Notes: generated from the sequence alone by a model not told the origin. A stretch of DNA of 64,000 bases from Sphaerisporangium fuscum (GCF_018531465.1 NZ_JAHDTF010000040.1:1-64000), one strand, 5' to 3'; positions 32,346-41,242 are shown, counted from the stretch's first letter. Made by a program: numbers and translations.

Positions 32346-33335
32346 TCACTTGCTCGCGAGCCAGGCCTTGACCTTGTCGGGGTTGGCCTCCACCCACTTC
32401 TTGGCGGCCTCGTCGGGGGTCATCTTGTCCTCGGCGATGTACTTGGCCACGAGGTTCTGGTCGTCGTTGGTCCAGGTGAAGTTCTTGACCAGCCGGTAGG
32501 CCGGGCTGCCGGAGTCGGCGAACCTCTTGCTCACGATCTTGTTCAGCGCGTACGGCGGGTAGTCGCAGGCCACCTTGGCGGCGTCGGCGTCGCAGCCCTC
32601 GGTCCAGGCCGGCAGGTTCACCTTGACGAGCTTCACCTCCGACAGGAACCACTGCGGCTCGTAGAAGTAGCCGATCATGGGCTTCTTCTGCGCCTCGGCC
32701 TGGCGGAACCCGGTGATCAGCGCCGCCTCGCTGCCGGCGTAGACGACCTTGTAGTCCAGCTTCAGGTTCTTCACCAGGGCGGCGTCGTTGGTCACGAACG
32801 AGGGATCGCCGTCGAGCAACTGGCCCTTGCCGCCGGACTCGGAGGTCTTGAACAGGCCGGCGTACTTGTTGAGGTTCTTCCAGTCGGTGATGTCGGGGTA
32901 CTTCTGGGCCATCCACGGCGGCACGTACCAGCCGATGACGCCCTTGTTGCCCGTGGGGCCGGCGTCCTCGGCGACCTTCTGGTCGTCGATGTACTTCTTC
33001 TTCAGGTCCGGGTGGCCCCAGTTCTCCACGACCGCGTCGACCTCGCCGGTCGCGAAGCCCTGCCAGGCCACCTCCTCCTTGAGGTCCTTCTTCTTCACCG
33101 TGCAGCCGAGCTGCTTCTGGGCGACGTAGGCGATCACGGCCGCGTTGGCCTCGTATCCCACCCAGGGGTTGATGGCGAGGTTGAACGTGCCGCACGACTT
33201 GCCGCCCGCGGCGCCGCCCTGACCGGACGTCGACGGGCTCTCCCCCACCTTCGCGCCACCGCACGCGGAGACGAGGAGGCCGGCGGTGGAGGCGAGCGCG
33301 ACCACCCGCATCCCCGCGAATCTCGTAAATCTCAC
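32346..33335 (-). CDS. proX: Glycine betaine ABC transporter, substrate-binding lipoprotein (329 aa)
   Basis: A lipoprotein signal with lipobox LVSAC places Cys25 at the mature N-terminus, anchored outside the membrane. The mature part is an OpuAC fold: NPWVGYEANAAVIAYV, ENWGHPDL, WYVPPWM and YEPQWFLSE supply the aromatic residues that make up quaternary-ammonium boxes. It captures glycine betaine or choline for ProW/ProV. The GTG start at 33335 has AGGAGG upstream. It is last in betB-proV-proW-proX, 102 bp after the permease, with its own hairpin terminator. Confidence 0.9.
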   Translation of the reverse strand: MRFTRFAGMRVVALASTAGLLVSACGGAKVGESPSTSGQGGAAGGKSCGTFNLAINPWVGYEANAAVIAYVAQKQLGCTVKKKDLKEEVAWQGFATGEVDAVVENWGHPDLKKKYIDDQKVAEDAGPTGNKGVIGWYVPPWMAQKYPDITDWKNLNKYAGLFKTSESGGKGQLLDGDPSFVTNDAALVKNLKLDYKVVYAGSEAALITGFRQAEAQKKPMIGYFYEPQWFLSEVKLVKVNLPAWTEGCDADAAKVACDYPPYALNKIVSKRFADSGSPAYRLVKNFTWTNDDQNLVAKYIAEDKMTPDEAAKKWVEANPDKVKAWLASK

Positions 33336-33437
33336 CAGGGTCCTCCTGAGTCCAAGCCGCCGAGGGGGCGGCCGTTCACCCGCCGCCGCTCGGACCGGCG
33401 GCGGGAACCATGTGTCTCCCCCGTGCCGTACGCCCGG

Positions 33438-35444
33438 TCAGTGCCTTCCGTGCGCCGAGACCTCGGCCCGGCGGGCCGCGGTCATGGTGACGCGGTTGAG
33501 CATGATGCCGAGAACGACGATCGCCAGGCCCGCCGCGAGCCCCTTGCCGCGCAGGTCGAGCTGCGAGAACCCGGCCACCACGTCGTATCCGAGCGCGCCC
33601 GCGCCGACCAGGCCGCCCACGACGACCATGGCGAGCACGTAGCACACGCCCTGGCTCGCGGCCAGCGCCACCGAGCTGCGCGCCATCGGCAGCTGCACCT
33701 TCGAGATCAGCTGCCAGGTGCTCGAACCGGCCGCCGTGGCCGCCTCCACCGCGCCCGCCGCGACGCCCCGCATGCCGTCGGCGACGAGCTTGACGGTGAC
33801 CGGCGCGGCGTACACGACGGCGGCGACGATCGCCGTGAACCGGCTCGCCCCGAACAGGCCGAGGATCGGGACCAGGTACACGAAGGCGGGCATGGTCTGC
33901 CCGGCGTCGAGCACCGGTCGTATCACCCGGTCGGCCCGGTCACTGCGTCCCATCCAGACTCCCACGGCCACGCCGAGGATCATCACCAGGATGGTCGCGA
34001 CCAGCGTCGAGGCCAGCGTGACCATGCTGTCCTGCCACACGCCGAGCCCGACGAGCACGCCGACGCACACGGCGCACACCAGCGCCACCCGGACGTTCGA
34101 CAGGATCGCGGCGAACGCCACGACCACGAGGCCGACCAGCCACCAGGGGGACCCGGCGAGCAGCGTCTCGAACGGGTTGAGCAGGGCGTGGGTGGTGAAG
34201 TTCTTGAAGGCGTTGGTGTAGGTGTACAGGCTGTCCTGCGTCCACTGGCTCGCGGCGTCGGCGGCCCGGCGCACGTACGCGCCGAGGTCGGCGTCGCCGG
34301 AGAACTCCGCGGCCCACACGTAGACGTAGGAGAGGTAGGTGAGCACCGCGGCGACCGCGAGCGTGCCGGCGACCTGGACCCGCCGCCACATCGGGCCGCG
34401 GGCGGCGCGGCCGGGACGGCGACCGTCCTCCACGCGGCGTCCGGCCGCCGTGGTGACCCGGTCGAGCACGATCGCCATGATCACGATGGCGAGGCCCGCG
34501 TTGAAGGCCGTGCCGACGTCGAGGGTCTCCAGCGCCTTCAGGACGGTCTTGCCCAGCCCGGGCGCGTCGATGAGGGCGGCGATGGTGGCCATCGACAGCG
34601 CCGCCATGATCGTCTGGTTGACCCCGACGATGATGGTGCGCTTGGCCATCGGCAGCCGCACCTTGCCGAGCAGCTGCCACCCGGTGGCTCCCAGCGAGGT
34701 GCTGGCCTCCAGCGTCGGGGACGGCACCTCCCTGATCGCGTGCGAGGTGATGCGGATCGCGGGCGGGATCGAGTAGACCATCGTCGCCACGGTCGCGCTC
34801 GCCGGCCCGATGAGGAAGAAGAGCGTGAGGGGCGCGAGGTACACGAACGTCGGCATCGTCTGCATGAAGTCGAGCACCGGGCTGACGAGCCGGTCGAAGC
34901 GGTCGCTCAGCCCCGCCCAGATCCCGAGCGGGATGCCGACCAGCAGCGACAGCGCGACGGCGGCCAGCGTCAGCGCCAGCGTGTCCATGCTCTCCTGCCA
35001 CAGGCCGAGCAGCCCGAAGGACACGAAACCGGCGGCGGTCAGCAGCGCCACCCTGGCGTTGCCGTACAGCCAGGCCACGGCGGTGGCGATGGAGACCACA
35101 CCGAGCCAGCCGACCACGGGCACCGGCCTGCCGAAGGAAGGCTGGCTGATCAGCGCCTGGATGAAGGTGACGAACTCGTCGATGAAGAGCCGGAAGTAGT
35201 TGATGAAGTACAGGAAGAAGGGGTTCTCGTTGCGGGAGTCGTCGATGGCGTCGGTGACCGCGTTGATCTTCACGTGCAGCGGGGTCAGGTCGGCGCCGGC
35301 CAGCGGGAGGGTGTCGCGGCCCCGCAGGAACAGCCAGATCACCAGCCACGCGACGACGACCGCGGCGAGCAGGTGGGGACGGCGCAGGGCGGGTCGCCGC
35401 CGCAGGCTCGCGGCGGCCGAGGTGAACGACGTCAGCGCCGTCAC
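33438..35444 (-). CDS. proW: Glycine betaine ABC transporter permease, fused double-domain form (668 aa)
   Basis: Two complete OpuAB/ProW-type permease domains are joined head to tail. Each has the BPD inner-membrane signature region: SPTLEASTSLGATGWQLLGK near residue 260 and AVEAATAAGSSTWQLISK near residue 580. Each also has VLDFMQTMPTFVYL/VLDAGQTMPAFVYL and its own set of membrane helices. Usual ProW proteins hold one such domain (~280-350 aa) and dimerise; here one chain supplies both halves, which can diverge. The GTG start at 35444 overlaps the proV stop as GTGA. Confidence 0.9.
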   Translation of the reverse strand: MTALTSFTSAAASLRRRPALRRPHLLAAVVVAWLVIWLFLRGRDTLPLAGADLTPLHVKINAVTDAIDDSRNENPFFLYFINYFRLFIDEFVTFIQALISQPSFGRPVPVVGWLGVVSIATAVAWLYGNARVALLTAAGFVSFGLLGLWQESMDTLALTLAAVALSLLVGIPLGIWAGLSDRFDRLVSPVLDFMQTMPTFVYLAPLTLFFLIGPASATVATMVYSIPPAIRITSHAIREVPSPTLEASTSLGATGWQLLGKVRLPMAKRTIIVGVNQTIMAALSMATIAALIDAPGLGKTVLKALETLDVGTAFNAGLAIVIMAIVLDRVTTAAGRRVEDGRRPGRAARGPMWRRVQVAGTLAVAAVLTYLSYVYVWAAEFSGDADLGAYVRRAADAASQWTQDSLYTYTNAFKNFTTHALLNPFETLLAGSPWWLVGLVVVAFAAILSNVRVALVCAVCVGVLVGLGVWQDSMVTLASTLVATILVMILGVAVGVWMGRSDRADRVIRPVLDAGQTMPAFVYLVPILGLFGASRFTAIVAAVVYAAPVTVKLVADGMRGVAAGAVEAATAAGSSTWQLISKVQLPMARSSVALAASQGVCYVLAMVVVGGLVGAGALGYDVVAGFSQLDLRGKGLAAGLAIVVLGIMLNRVTMTAARRAEVSAHGRH

Positions 35445-36532
35445 CGCTCGTGCCCTTCGCCGGGCCCGGCGATGACCGCCAGGATCTCCTCGCTGGTCAC
35501 CACGCCGAGCAGCTCACCGCCGGAGACGATCTTGACCGGGCGGGTGGCCCGCAGGACGGTCTGCACGGCGTCGCGGACCACCATGTCCGGCCCGAGCTCG
35601 GGCCCGTCCAGCGGCTCGTCGGGCCGGGGCGGGCGCATGATCCACCGGGTGGTCAGCACGTGGGAGCGAGGGACGTCCTGGACGAAGTCCCGCACGTAGT
35701 CGTCGGCGGGGGCGCCGACGACCTCGTCCGGCGCGCCCATCTGGACCAGCTCGCCGTCGCGCATGATGAGGATGCGGTCGCCGAGCTTGAGCGCCTCGCT
35801 GAGATCGTGGGTGATGAAGATCATCGTCTTGCCGACCTCGTGGTGCAGCCGGATGACCTCGTTCTGCATGTCTCGCCGGATCAGCGGGTCCAGGGCCGAG
35901 AACGGCTCGTCGAAGAACAGCACCTCCGGGTCGACGGCGAGCGCGCGGGCCAGGCCGACGCGCTGCTGCATGCCGCCCGACAGCTGGTCGGGGTAGGACC
36001 CCTCGCATCCCGACAGGCCGACCAGCTCGACCATCTCGCGGGCCCTGCGGTAGCGCTCGTCCTTCTTCATGCCGCGGATCTCGAGGCCGTAGGCGACGTT
36101 GTCCAGCACGCAGCGGTGCGGCAGCAGCCCGAAGTGCTGGAAGACCATGCCGAACCGGCGGCGGCGCAGCTCGCGCAGCTGTTTGTCGCCCACCTGGCGG
36201 ATGTCCTCGCCGTCCAGCAGCACCTGCCCGGCCGTCGGCTCGATCAGGCGGGTCAGGCAGCGGACCAGGGTGGACTTGCCCGAGCCGGACAGGCCCATGA
36301 CGACGAACACCTCGTTGGGCCGCACGCTGAACGACACGTCGCGCACGCCCGCCACGCAGCCCGTCCTCTCCCTCAGCTCGGTCCGGGAGAGCCGCTCCAA
36401 CGGAGTGCCGACGATCTTCTCGGAGCGGGGGCCGAAGATCTTCCACAGACCGCGCACGTTCAGGACGGCCCGGTCGTCGCCCGGCGTGGGGGTGCCGGTC
36501 ATTGTCTGTTGGATCGGCGACGTCATGGTCAT
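35441..36532 (-). CDS. proV: Glycine betaine ABC transporter ATP-binding protein (363 aa)
   Basis: Walker A GLSGSGKST is at residues 80-88, with signature LSGGMQQR, Walker B VLFFDEPFSALD and the switch histidine in FITHDLSEA. The C-terminal ~80 residues are a CBS-like region, as in ProV/OpuAA, where it senses ionic strength. I use ATG 36532, with GAGG five bases upstream; a GTG two codons earlier is possible. It follows betB by 42 bp and is coupled to the permease. Confidence 0.92.
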   Translation of the reverse strand: MTMTSPIQQTMTGTPTPGDDRAVLNVRGLWKIFGPRSEKIVGTPLERLSRTELRERTGCVAGVRDVSFSVRPNEVFVVMGLSGSGKSTLVRCLTRLIEPTAGQVLLDGEDIRQVGDKQLRELRRRRFGMVFQHFGLLPHRCVLDNVAYGLEIRGMKKDERYRRAREMVELVGLSGCEGSYPDQLSGGMQQRVGLARALAVDPEVLFFDEPFSALDPLIRRDMQNEVIRLHHEVGKTMIFITHDLSEALKLGDRILIMRDGELVQMGAPDEVVGAPADDYVRDFVQDVPRSHVLTTRWIMRPPRPDEPLDGPELGPDMVVRDAVQTVLRATRPVKIVSGGELLGVVTSEEILAVIAGPGEGHER

Positions 36533-36574
36533 GACCACCTCACGGTCCTGGTGGGGGATCGGGTATTCCTCCGG

Positions 36575-38032
36575 CTAGCCGCGGAACCACCGTTGGGGAC
36601 GGGGCCGGACGTTCTGCCACACGTGTTTGATCTCGCGGTACTCGCCGAGACCGGCCTGCCCCAGCTCGCGGCCGACGCCGGACTGTTTGAAGCCGCCCCA
36701 CTCCGCCTGCGGGACGTAAGGGTGGTAGTCGTTGATCCACACGGTGCCGTGGCGCAGCCGCCGGGCGACCCGCTGGGCCTTGCCCGCGTCCTGCGTCCAC
36801 ACGGCCCCGGCCAGCCCGTAGTCGGTGTCGTTGGCCAGACGCACCGCCTCGTCCTCACCGTCGAAGCGCTCGACGGTGAGCACCGGGCCGAACGACTCCT
36901 CCCGCACCACCTTCATGTCCCGGGAGCACTCGTCCAGCACCGTGGGCGGGTAAAAGTTGCCGGGGCCGGGGAGCCGCCGCCCGCCGCAGCGCAGCACCGC
37001 GCCCTCCGCGACGCCGGCGGCGACGTAGGCCTCGACCTTGGCGAGGTGCTCGGCGGAGATCAGTGGTCCCGTCTCGGCCTCGGGGTCGAAGGGGCCGCCG
37101 AGCCGGATGCGCCCGGCGCGCCGTACGACCTCCTCCACGAAGGCGTCGTGCAGGGAGTCCTCGACCAGCAGCCGGGCGCCCGCGGAGCAGACCTGGCCGG
37201 AGTGGAGGAAGACGGCGGTGAGCGCGAAGTCGACGGCGGTCTCGAAGTCGGCGTCGGCGAAGACGATGTTGGGGTTCTTGCCGCCCAGTTCCAGGGCGAC
37301 CTTCTTCACCGTGCGCGCGGCCGCCGCCATGATCAGCCGCCCGGTTGCCGACCCGCCGGTGAACGACACCAGGTCGACGCCGGGGTGCTCGGCGAGCGGC
37401 GCGCCGGCCTCGGCCCCCGCGCCGAGCACGAGGTTGGCGACGCCGGCGGGGAGCCCCGCCTCCTCCAGCACGCGCATGAGCATGATGGCGGTCGACGGCG
37501 TGAGCTCGCTCGGCTTCAGGACGAAGGTGTTGCCCGCGACGAGCGCCGGGGCGACCTTCCAGGCCGCCTGGAGCAGCGGGTAGTTCCACGGAGTGATCAG
37601 GCCGCACACCCCGACCGGCTCGTACACCACGCGACTGACGGCGTCGTCGCGGCCGGTGTCGACGACGCGGCCGACGTCCGTCCCGGCGATGCCGCCGAAG
37701 TAGCGGAAGCAGGCGACGACGTCGTCGACGTCGTACTCGCTCTCGACCAGGCGCTTGCCGGTGTCGAGCGACTCGGCGCGGGCGAAGTCCTTCTTCTCGC
37801 GCTCCAGCAGGTCGGCGACGCGCAGCAGCAGCGCGCCGCGCTCCCGTTCCGGAGTGGTGGGCCAGGGGCCTTCGTCGAACGCCCGCCGGGCCTCGGCGAT
37901 CGCGATCTCCGTGTCCGCGCGGCCGCCTTCGTCCACCGTCGCCACCGGGGTCCCGTCCGCGGGCGAGCGGATCTCGCGGGTTCCGCCCGCGACGGGATCA
38001 CGCCAACAGCCACCGAGATAAAGATCTGCCAC
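36575..38032 (-). CDS. betB: Betaine aldehyde dehydrogenase (485 aa)
   Basis: This NAD(P)-dependent aldehyde dehydrogenase has TPWNYP (Asn150), LELGGKNPNIVF (Glu248) and SGQVCSAG with nucleophile Cys282. Position beside betaine transporters and in the same regulon as betA supports betaine aldehyde as substrate. I choose GTG 38032: it gives the typical ~490-aa length, whereas ATG 38086 would put the N-terminus inside the operator at 38066-38082. First gene of betB-proV-proW-proX. Confidence 0.88.
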   Translation of the reverse strand: MADLYLGGCWRDPVAGGTREIRSPADGTPVATVDEGGRADTEIAIAEARRAFDEGPWPTTPERERGALLLRVADLLEREKKDFARAESLDTGKRLVESEYDVDDVVACFRYFGGIAGTDVGRVVDTGRDDAVSRVVYEPVGVCGLITPWNYPLLQAAWKVAPALVAGNTFVLKPSELTPSTAIMLMRVLEEAGLPAGVANLVLGAGAEAGAPLAEHPGVDLVSFTGGSATGRLIMAAAARTVKKVALELGGKNPNIVFADADFETAVDFALTAVFLHSGQVCSAGARLLVEDSLHDAFVEEVVRRAGRIRLGGPFDPEAETGPLISAEHLAKVEAYVAAGVAEGAVLRCGGRRLPGPGNFYPPTVLDECSRDMKVVREESFGPVLTVERFDGEDEAVRLANDTDYGLAGAVWTQDAGKAQRVARRLRHGTVWINDYHPYVPQAEWGGFKQSGVGRELGQAGLGEYREIKHVWQNVRPRPQRWFRG

Positions 38033-38065
38033 CAGCAGGCCGCCCTTCGCACCATCGCGAGATGC

Positions 38066-38082
38066 GTTGCGTGATACGCACC
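38066..38082. promoter_or_regulatory. Betaine-regulon operator at betB
   Basis: GTTGCGTGATACGCACC is a near-perfect inverted repeat. It lies 34 bp before betB and 20 bases downstream of the proposed -10 (minus strand TTGACT, 18 bp, GATTCT at 38102-38107). Confidence 0.6.
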
Positions 38083-38323
38083 ACAATGCTCGATAGGGAA
38101 CAGAATCGACCCCTCGCGTTCACCCAGTCAAGGCCTTCGCGACATCAAGGGCAGATCGTTCAGAGGTCGATACCCTCGCGACGACCTGCGCCGTCGTGCG
38201 CGGAACACCCTGTACGCCGGGCCGCCCGGCCCGTCCGCGAGTCGCGGGAGTTAACGGAAGGTACCTCACAAAACGCCGAAAAGTAACCGCCTACCGAGAT
38301 CCGGGACAGAGCTTTGAAGGGCC

Positions 38324-38353
38324 TTGACCGACGTCGGCACGGGACGGCATTCT
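38324..38353 (+). promoter_or_regulatory. purU promoter
   Basis: TTGACC (38324-38329), an 18-base spacer and CATTCT (38348-38353). Layout matches the divergent betB promoter, including the distance to the operator. These two promoters and operators account for the 375-bp betB-purU spacer. Confidence 0.5.
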
Positions 38354-38372
38354 GATGCGCATAGGTAAACAC

Positions 38373-38389
38373 GTTGCACCATACGCAAC
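38373..38389. promoter_or_regulatory. Betaine-regulon operator at purU
   Basis: GTTGCACCATACGCAAC has perfect GTTGC/GCAAC arms and is one of the two clearest sites in the window, with 42945-42961. It starts 20 bases after the -10 and ends 18 bases before the purU start codon. Confidence 0.65.
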
Positions 38390-38407
38390 GCGAGCGCTGG
38401 AGCCTCC

Positions 38408-39265
38408 ATGTCCCACCGCGAGTTCCTCCTGACGCTGGCCTGCCAGGATCAGCCCGGCATCGTGCACGCGGTCAGCGGCTTCCTCGTCCAGCAGGCGGGC
38501 AACATCCTCGAGAGCCAGCAGTTCGACGACCGGCTCCAGGGCCGCTTCTTCATGCGTGTGCACTACGACGTCACCGGCCCGGACGCGAGCGTCGACGAGA
38601 TGCGGGAGGCGTTCGAGCCGGTCGCGCGGGAGTTCCGGATGGCGTGGCGGCTGGAGGACCCGGCGACGCCCACCCGCACCCTGATCATGGTGTCGAAGTT
38701 CGGGCACTGCCTGAACGACCTGCTGTTCAGGTGGCGCGTGGGCGCGCTGAACATCGAGGTGCCGGCCATCGTCTCCAACCACGCCGACTTCGCCGGGCTC
38801 GCCGAGACGTACGGCATCCCGTTCCACCACGTGCCGGTCACCCCCGGCACCAAGGCCGAGGCGGAGGCGCGCGTCCTCGAACTGGCCGAGGAGCACCGGA
38901 TCGACCTGGTGGTGCTCGCCCGCTACATGCAGGTGCTGTCGGACGACATGTGCAAACGGCTGGAGGGGCGGGCGATCAACATCCACCACTCGTTCCTGCC
39001 GGGGTTCAAGGGCGCGCGGCCCTACCACCAGGCGCACGAGCGCGGGGTCAAGCTGATCGGCGCCACCGCGCACTACGTCACGGCCGACCTCGACGAGGGG
39101 CCGATCATCGAGCAGGACGTCGCCCGCGCCGACCACTCCCTGCGGCCCGACGACCTGGCCGCCCTCGGGCGCGACGTCGAGGCGCAGGTGCTGGCCCGCG
39201 CGGTGAAGTGGCACAGCGAGCGCCGCGTCCAGCTCAACGGCAACCGCACCGTCGTGTTCCGCTGA
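38408..39265 (+). CDS. purU: Formyltetrahydrofolate deformylase (285 aa)
   Basis: An N-terminal ACT domain (LACQDQPGIVHAVSGFL) precedes a formyltransferase-fold domain. Asn191 and His193 in INIHHSFLPGF and Asp229 in DLDEGP form the catalytic triad. It hydrolyses 10-formyl-THF to formate and free THF. In this cluster DmgO and Sox flood the cell with methylene-THF, so PurU would regenerate THF and feed formate to the FdhF-like enzyme. GGAG lies five bases before the ATG. It has its own promoter and operator. Confidence 0.92.
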   Translation: MSHREFLLTLACQDQPGIVHAVSGFLVQQAGNILESQQFDDRLQGRFFMRVHYDVTGPDASVDEMREAFEPVAREFRMAWRLEDPATPTRTLIMVSKFGHCLNDLLFRWRVGALNIEVPAIVSNHADFAGLAETYGIPFHHVPVTPGTKAEAEARVLELAEEHRIDLVVLARYMQVLSDDMCKRLEGRAINIHHSFLPGFKGARPYHQAHERGVKLIGATAHYVTADLDEGPIIEQDVARADHSLRPDDLAALGRDVEAQVLARAVKWHSERRVQLNGNRTVVFR

Positions 39266-39282
39266 TCAGGGCGCGGCCGGCG

Positions 39283-40506
39283 TCAGACACCTCCCGTGGA
39301 GGAAGCAGGCCTCTGGAAGAAGTGGGTGACGGTGTCACGGAGGATGGCGGCCTGCCGGCGTACCGCGGACAGGCGGACGTAGTCGTCCCCGAGGAGGTCG
39401 CCCTCTTCCGGTACGCCGAACATCACGGTGGGGATCCCCCGGGAGGCCGGGCCGCCCGCGTCGAAGCTGCCGCCGTAGACGGTGTAGCGGGGTTCGCCCA
39501 GGTGCGTGCGAATCGAGGTGGCCAAGGCGTCGAGAACGTCCCGGCGCTCGGGTGGAAGGTAGGCCGGGAGCATCGTGACGCCCGGCCGGACGCGGACCCG
39601 GCAGCCGGGTCCCACCCCGTCGAGGGCCGCTCGGATCTCGTCGGCGGCCGCGGCCGGGTCGCTGCCGGGCAGCAGCCGCCGGTCCACCGTGATCCGCGCC
39701 GCGGCCGGGAGGGTGTGCGGCGCGAGCGGCTCGTACCGCACCTGGTACGGGACGACCTGCTCGTGCCCCAGTTCCGGGTGCGAGCGGGTCCGCACCACGG
39801 CGTCGAGTTCCCCGAGTCGCCGGACGATGTCGGCGGCCGTCTCGATGACCCGCCCGTCGGCCGGCGGGGACGAGGAGTGGGCCGACGTCCCCTGGATGTC
39901 GATGAGCACGTCGACGCGGCCCCGGTTGCCGACCGACACCTCGAATCCGGTGGGAAAGAGCTGGATGAGAAGGTCCGGCGTGCACGGGAGGCCGTCGAGG
40001 ATCGCCTCCGAGCAGTCGTGGCTGCTGCGTCCCTCGTTGTTGACGCAGAGCAGCAGCGTCCCGCCCAGTCGCACCTGTTCGGTGAGGACCCACCGGGCGA
40101 GGTCCAGGAGACACGCCTGGTGGGTCTTGTTCTGGGTGACCCCCTGGCCGAACAGGCAGGGCTCGTCGACACCGAGCTCGACGGGCGTGCGGATGCGTCC
40201 CGACCAGGGTTCGGTCATCAGGTTGTGGTGCTGCGTCGGGGTGTAGGCCATGAGCGCCAGGCAGGGCCCGGCGCCGTCGCCGAGCCGGACCGCGAACTGG
40301 TTGCGGGGCAGGTCGATGATGTCGGCGGCCCCGAGATTCCGGAACATCGGCCGCAGGCACTCCTGAACGTAGTGCCGGAGCGTCGGGTGGTCCGGTTCGA
40401 TCAGGGTGTCCGCGCCGAGCGGCACCGCGGACGGTACGCGGGCGAGCGTCACCAGATCGGCCACCAGCGGGTCGGCCGGGGCGGGGACGGGGGGAAGGAA
40501 GGGCAT
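39283..40506 (-). CDS. M20-family metallohydrolase-like protein (407 aa)
   Basis: The fold (two-domain amidohydrolase with lid domain starting RGRVDVLIDIQGTSAHSSSP) is M20/ArgE-DapE. The usual metal-ligand motifs are changed: where GHxD is expected it reads AYTPTQHHN, where GRGxxDxKG is expected it reads GQGVTQNKTHQ, and the EE motif reads NNEGRSSHD. A subgroup with related changes exists, so it may still be an enzyme with a different metal site; the substrate is unknown. AAGGAG lies seven bases before ATG 40506. It is divergent from a TetR gene across a large palindrome and is not obviously part of betaine catabolism. Confidence 0.65.
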   Translation of the reverse strand: MPFLPPVPAPADPLVADLVTLARVPSAVPLGADTLIEPDHPTLRHYVQECLRPMFRNLGAADIIDLPRNQFAVRLGDGAGPCLALMAYTPTQHHNLMTEPWSGRIRTPVELGVDEPCLFGQGVTQNKTHQACLLDLARWVLTEQVRLGGTLLLCVNNEGRSSHDCSEAILDGLPCTPDLLIQLFPTGFEVSVGNRGRVDVLIDIQGTSAHSSSPPADGRVIETAADIVRRLGELDAVVRTRSHPELGHEQVVPYQVRYEPLAPHTLPAAARITVDRRLLPGSDPAAAADEIRAALDGVGPGCRVRVRPGVTMLPAYLPPERRDVLDALATSIRTHLGEPRYTVYGGSFDAGGPASRGIPTVMFGVPEEGDLLGDDYVRLSAVRRQAAILRDTVTHFFQRPASSTGGV

Positions 40507-40548
40507 GTGCGGGCTCCTTGGTCGTCGGGGGCGGCCGGCGGGCGGTTT

Positions 40549-40580
40549 CGCTACGACAGGTATCGATACCTACAGTAGCG
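40549..40580. promoter_or_regulatory. TetR operator palindrome
   Basis: A perfect 14-bp core AGGTATCGATACCT (40558-40571) is flanked symmetrically by CGCTAC and GTAGCG, giving a 32-bp imperfect palindrome centred between the divergent M20 and TetR genes. It is the natural autoregulatory site of the TetR protein. Confidence 0.7.
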
Positions 40581-40601
40581 TAACCGGCTATCGTGTGGGG
40601 C

Positions 40602-41180
40602 ATGACCCCAGCGCCCACATCCGCCCGACCTCCCGGCCGCCCGCGCACCGGCGTCAACGCCGTGGTCTTCGCCGCGACGCTGAGCACGGTCCACGAACTC
40701 GGCTACGCGCGTGCCACCGTCGACCGCATCGCCGCCGCGGCCGGCGTCGCCAAGACGACGATCTACCGTCGCTGGCCGTCCAAGGGCGCGCTGATCGTGG
40801 ACTGCCTCCTCGACGCGTTCGGCCCGGTGCCGCTGGAGGGCACCGGCAGAGCCGAGCTGATCTCCTCGGCCATCCGCTGGATCGCGGCGAAGATCGGCGA
40901 GCCCGGCGTGGGCGACGCCTTCGCCGGCGTGTTCAGTGACGCCGTCAGCGACCCGGCCCTGCGCCAGGTCCTGTCCGCGCGGCTGCAGGACCCCTACCGG
41001 CTCGCGCTCCAGGACGCGCTCGGTGAGCCGGAGAACCGGATCCTGTTCCTCATCGACGTCGTCGTCGGCACCCTGCTCCACCGGATGGGCATGACCGGCG
41101 AGCCGATGGCCGACGCCGACGTCACCGCCCTGACCGAGATGGTCCTGCCGCACTTCGCCGGCGACGCCGGCACGGCCTAG
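40602..41180 (+). CDS. TetR-family transcriptional regulator (192 aa)
   Basis: The N-terminal helix-turn-helix is clear at residues ~38-60 (ATVDRIAAAAGVAKTTIYRR), followed by a TetR C-terminal all-helical ligand domain. It should repress itself and the divergent M20 gene through the palindrome at 40549-40580. ATG 40602 is preferred; GTG 40593 three codons earlier is possible. It converges on betA, separated by a strong hairpin. Confidence 0.85.
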   Translation: MTPAPTSARPPGRPRTGVNAVVFAATLSTVHELGYARATVDRIAAAAGVAKTTIYRRWPSKGALIVDCLLDAFGPVPLEGTGRAELISSAIRWIAAKIGEPGVGDAFAGVFSDAVSDPALRQVLSARLQDPYRLALQDALGEPENRILFLIDVVVGTLLHRMGMTGEPMADADVTALTEMVLPHFAGDAGTA

Positions 41181-41215
41181 GCCTGCCTCCTGGCCGGCGG
41201 CCGGCAGCGACGGCG

Positions 41216-41237
41216 GCCCCGGGTGACCGCCCGGGGC
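41216..41237. terminator. Bidirectional hairpin
   Basis: GCCCCGGG and CCCGGGGC form a perfect 8-bp stem around TGACCG between the convergent tetR and betA stops. Confidence 0.65.
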
Positions 41238-41242
41238 TCGGC

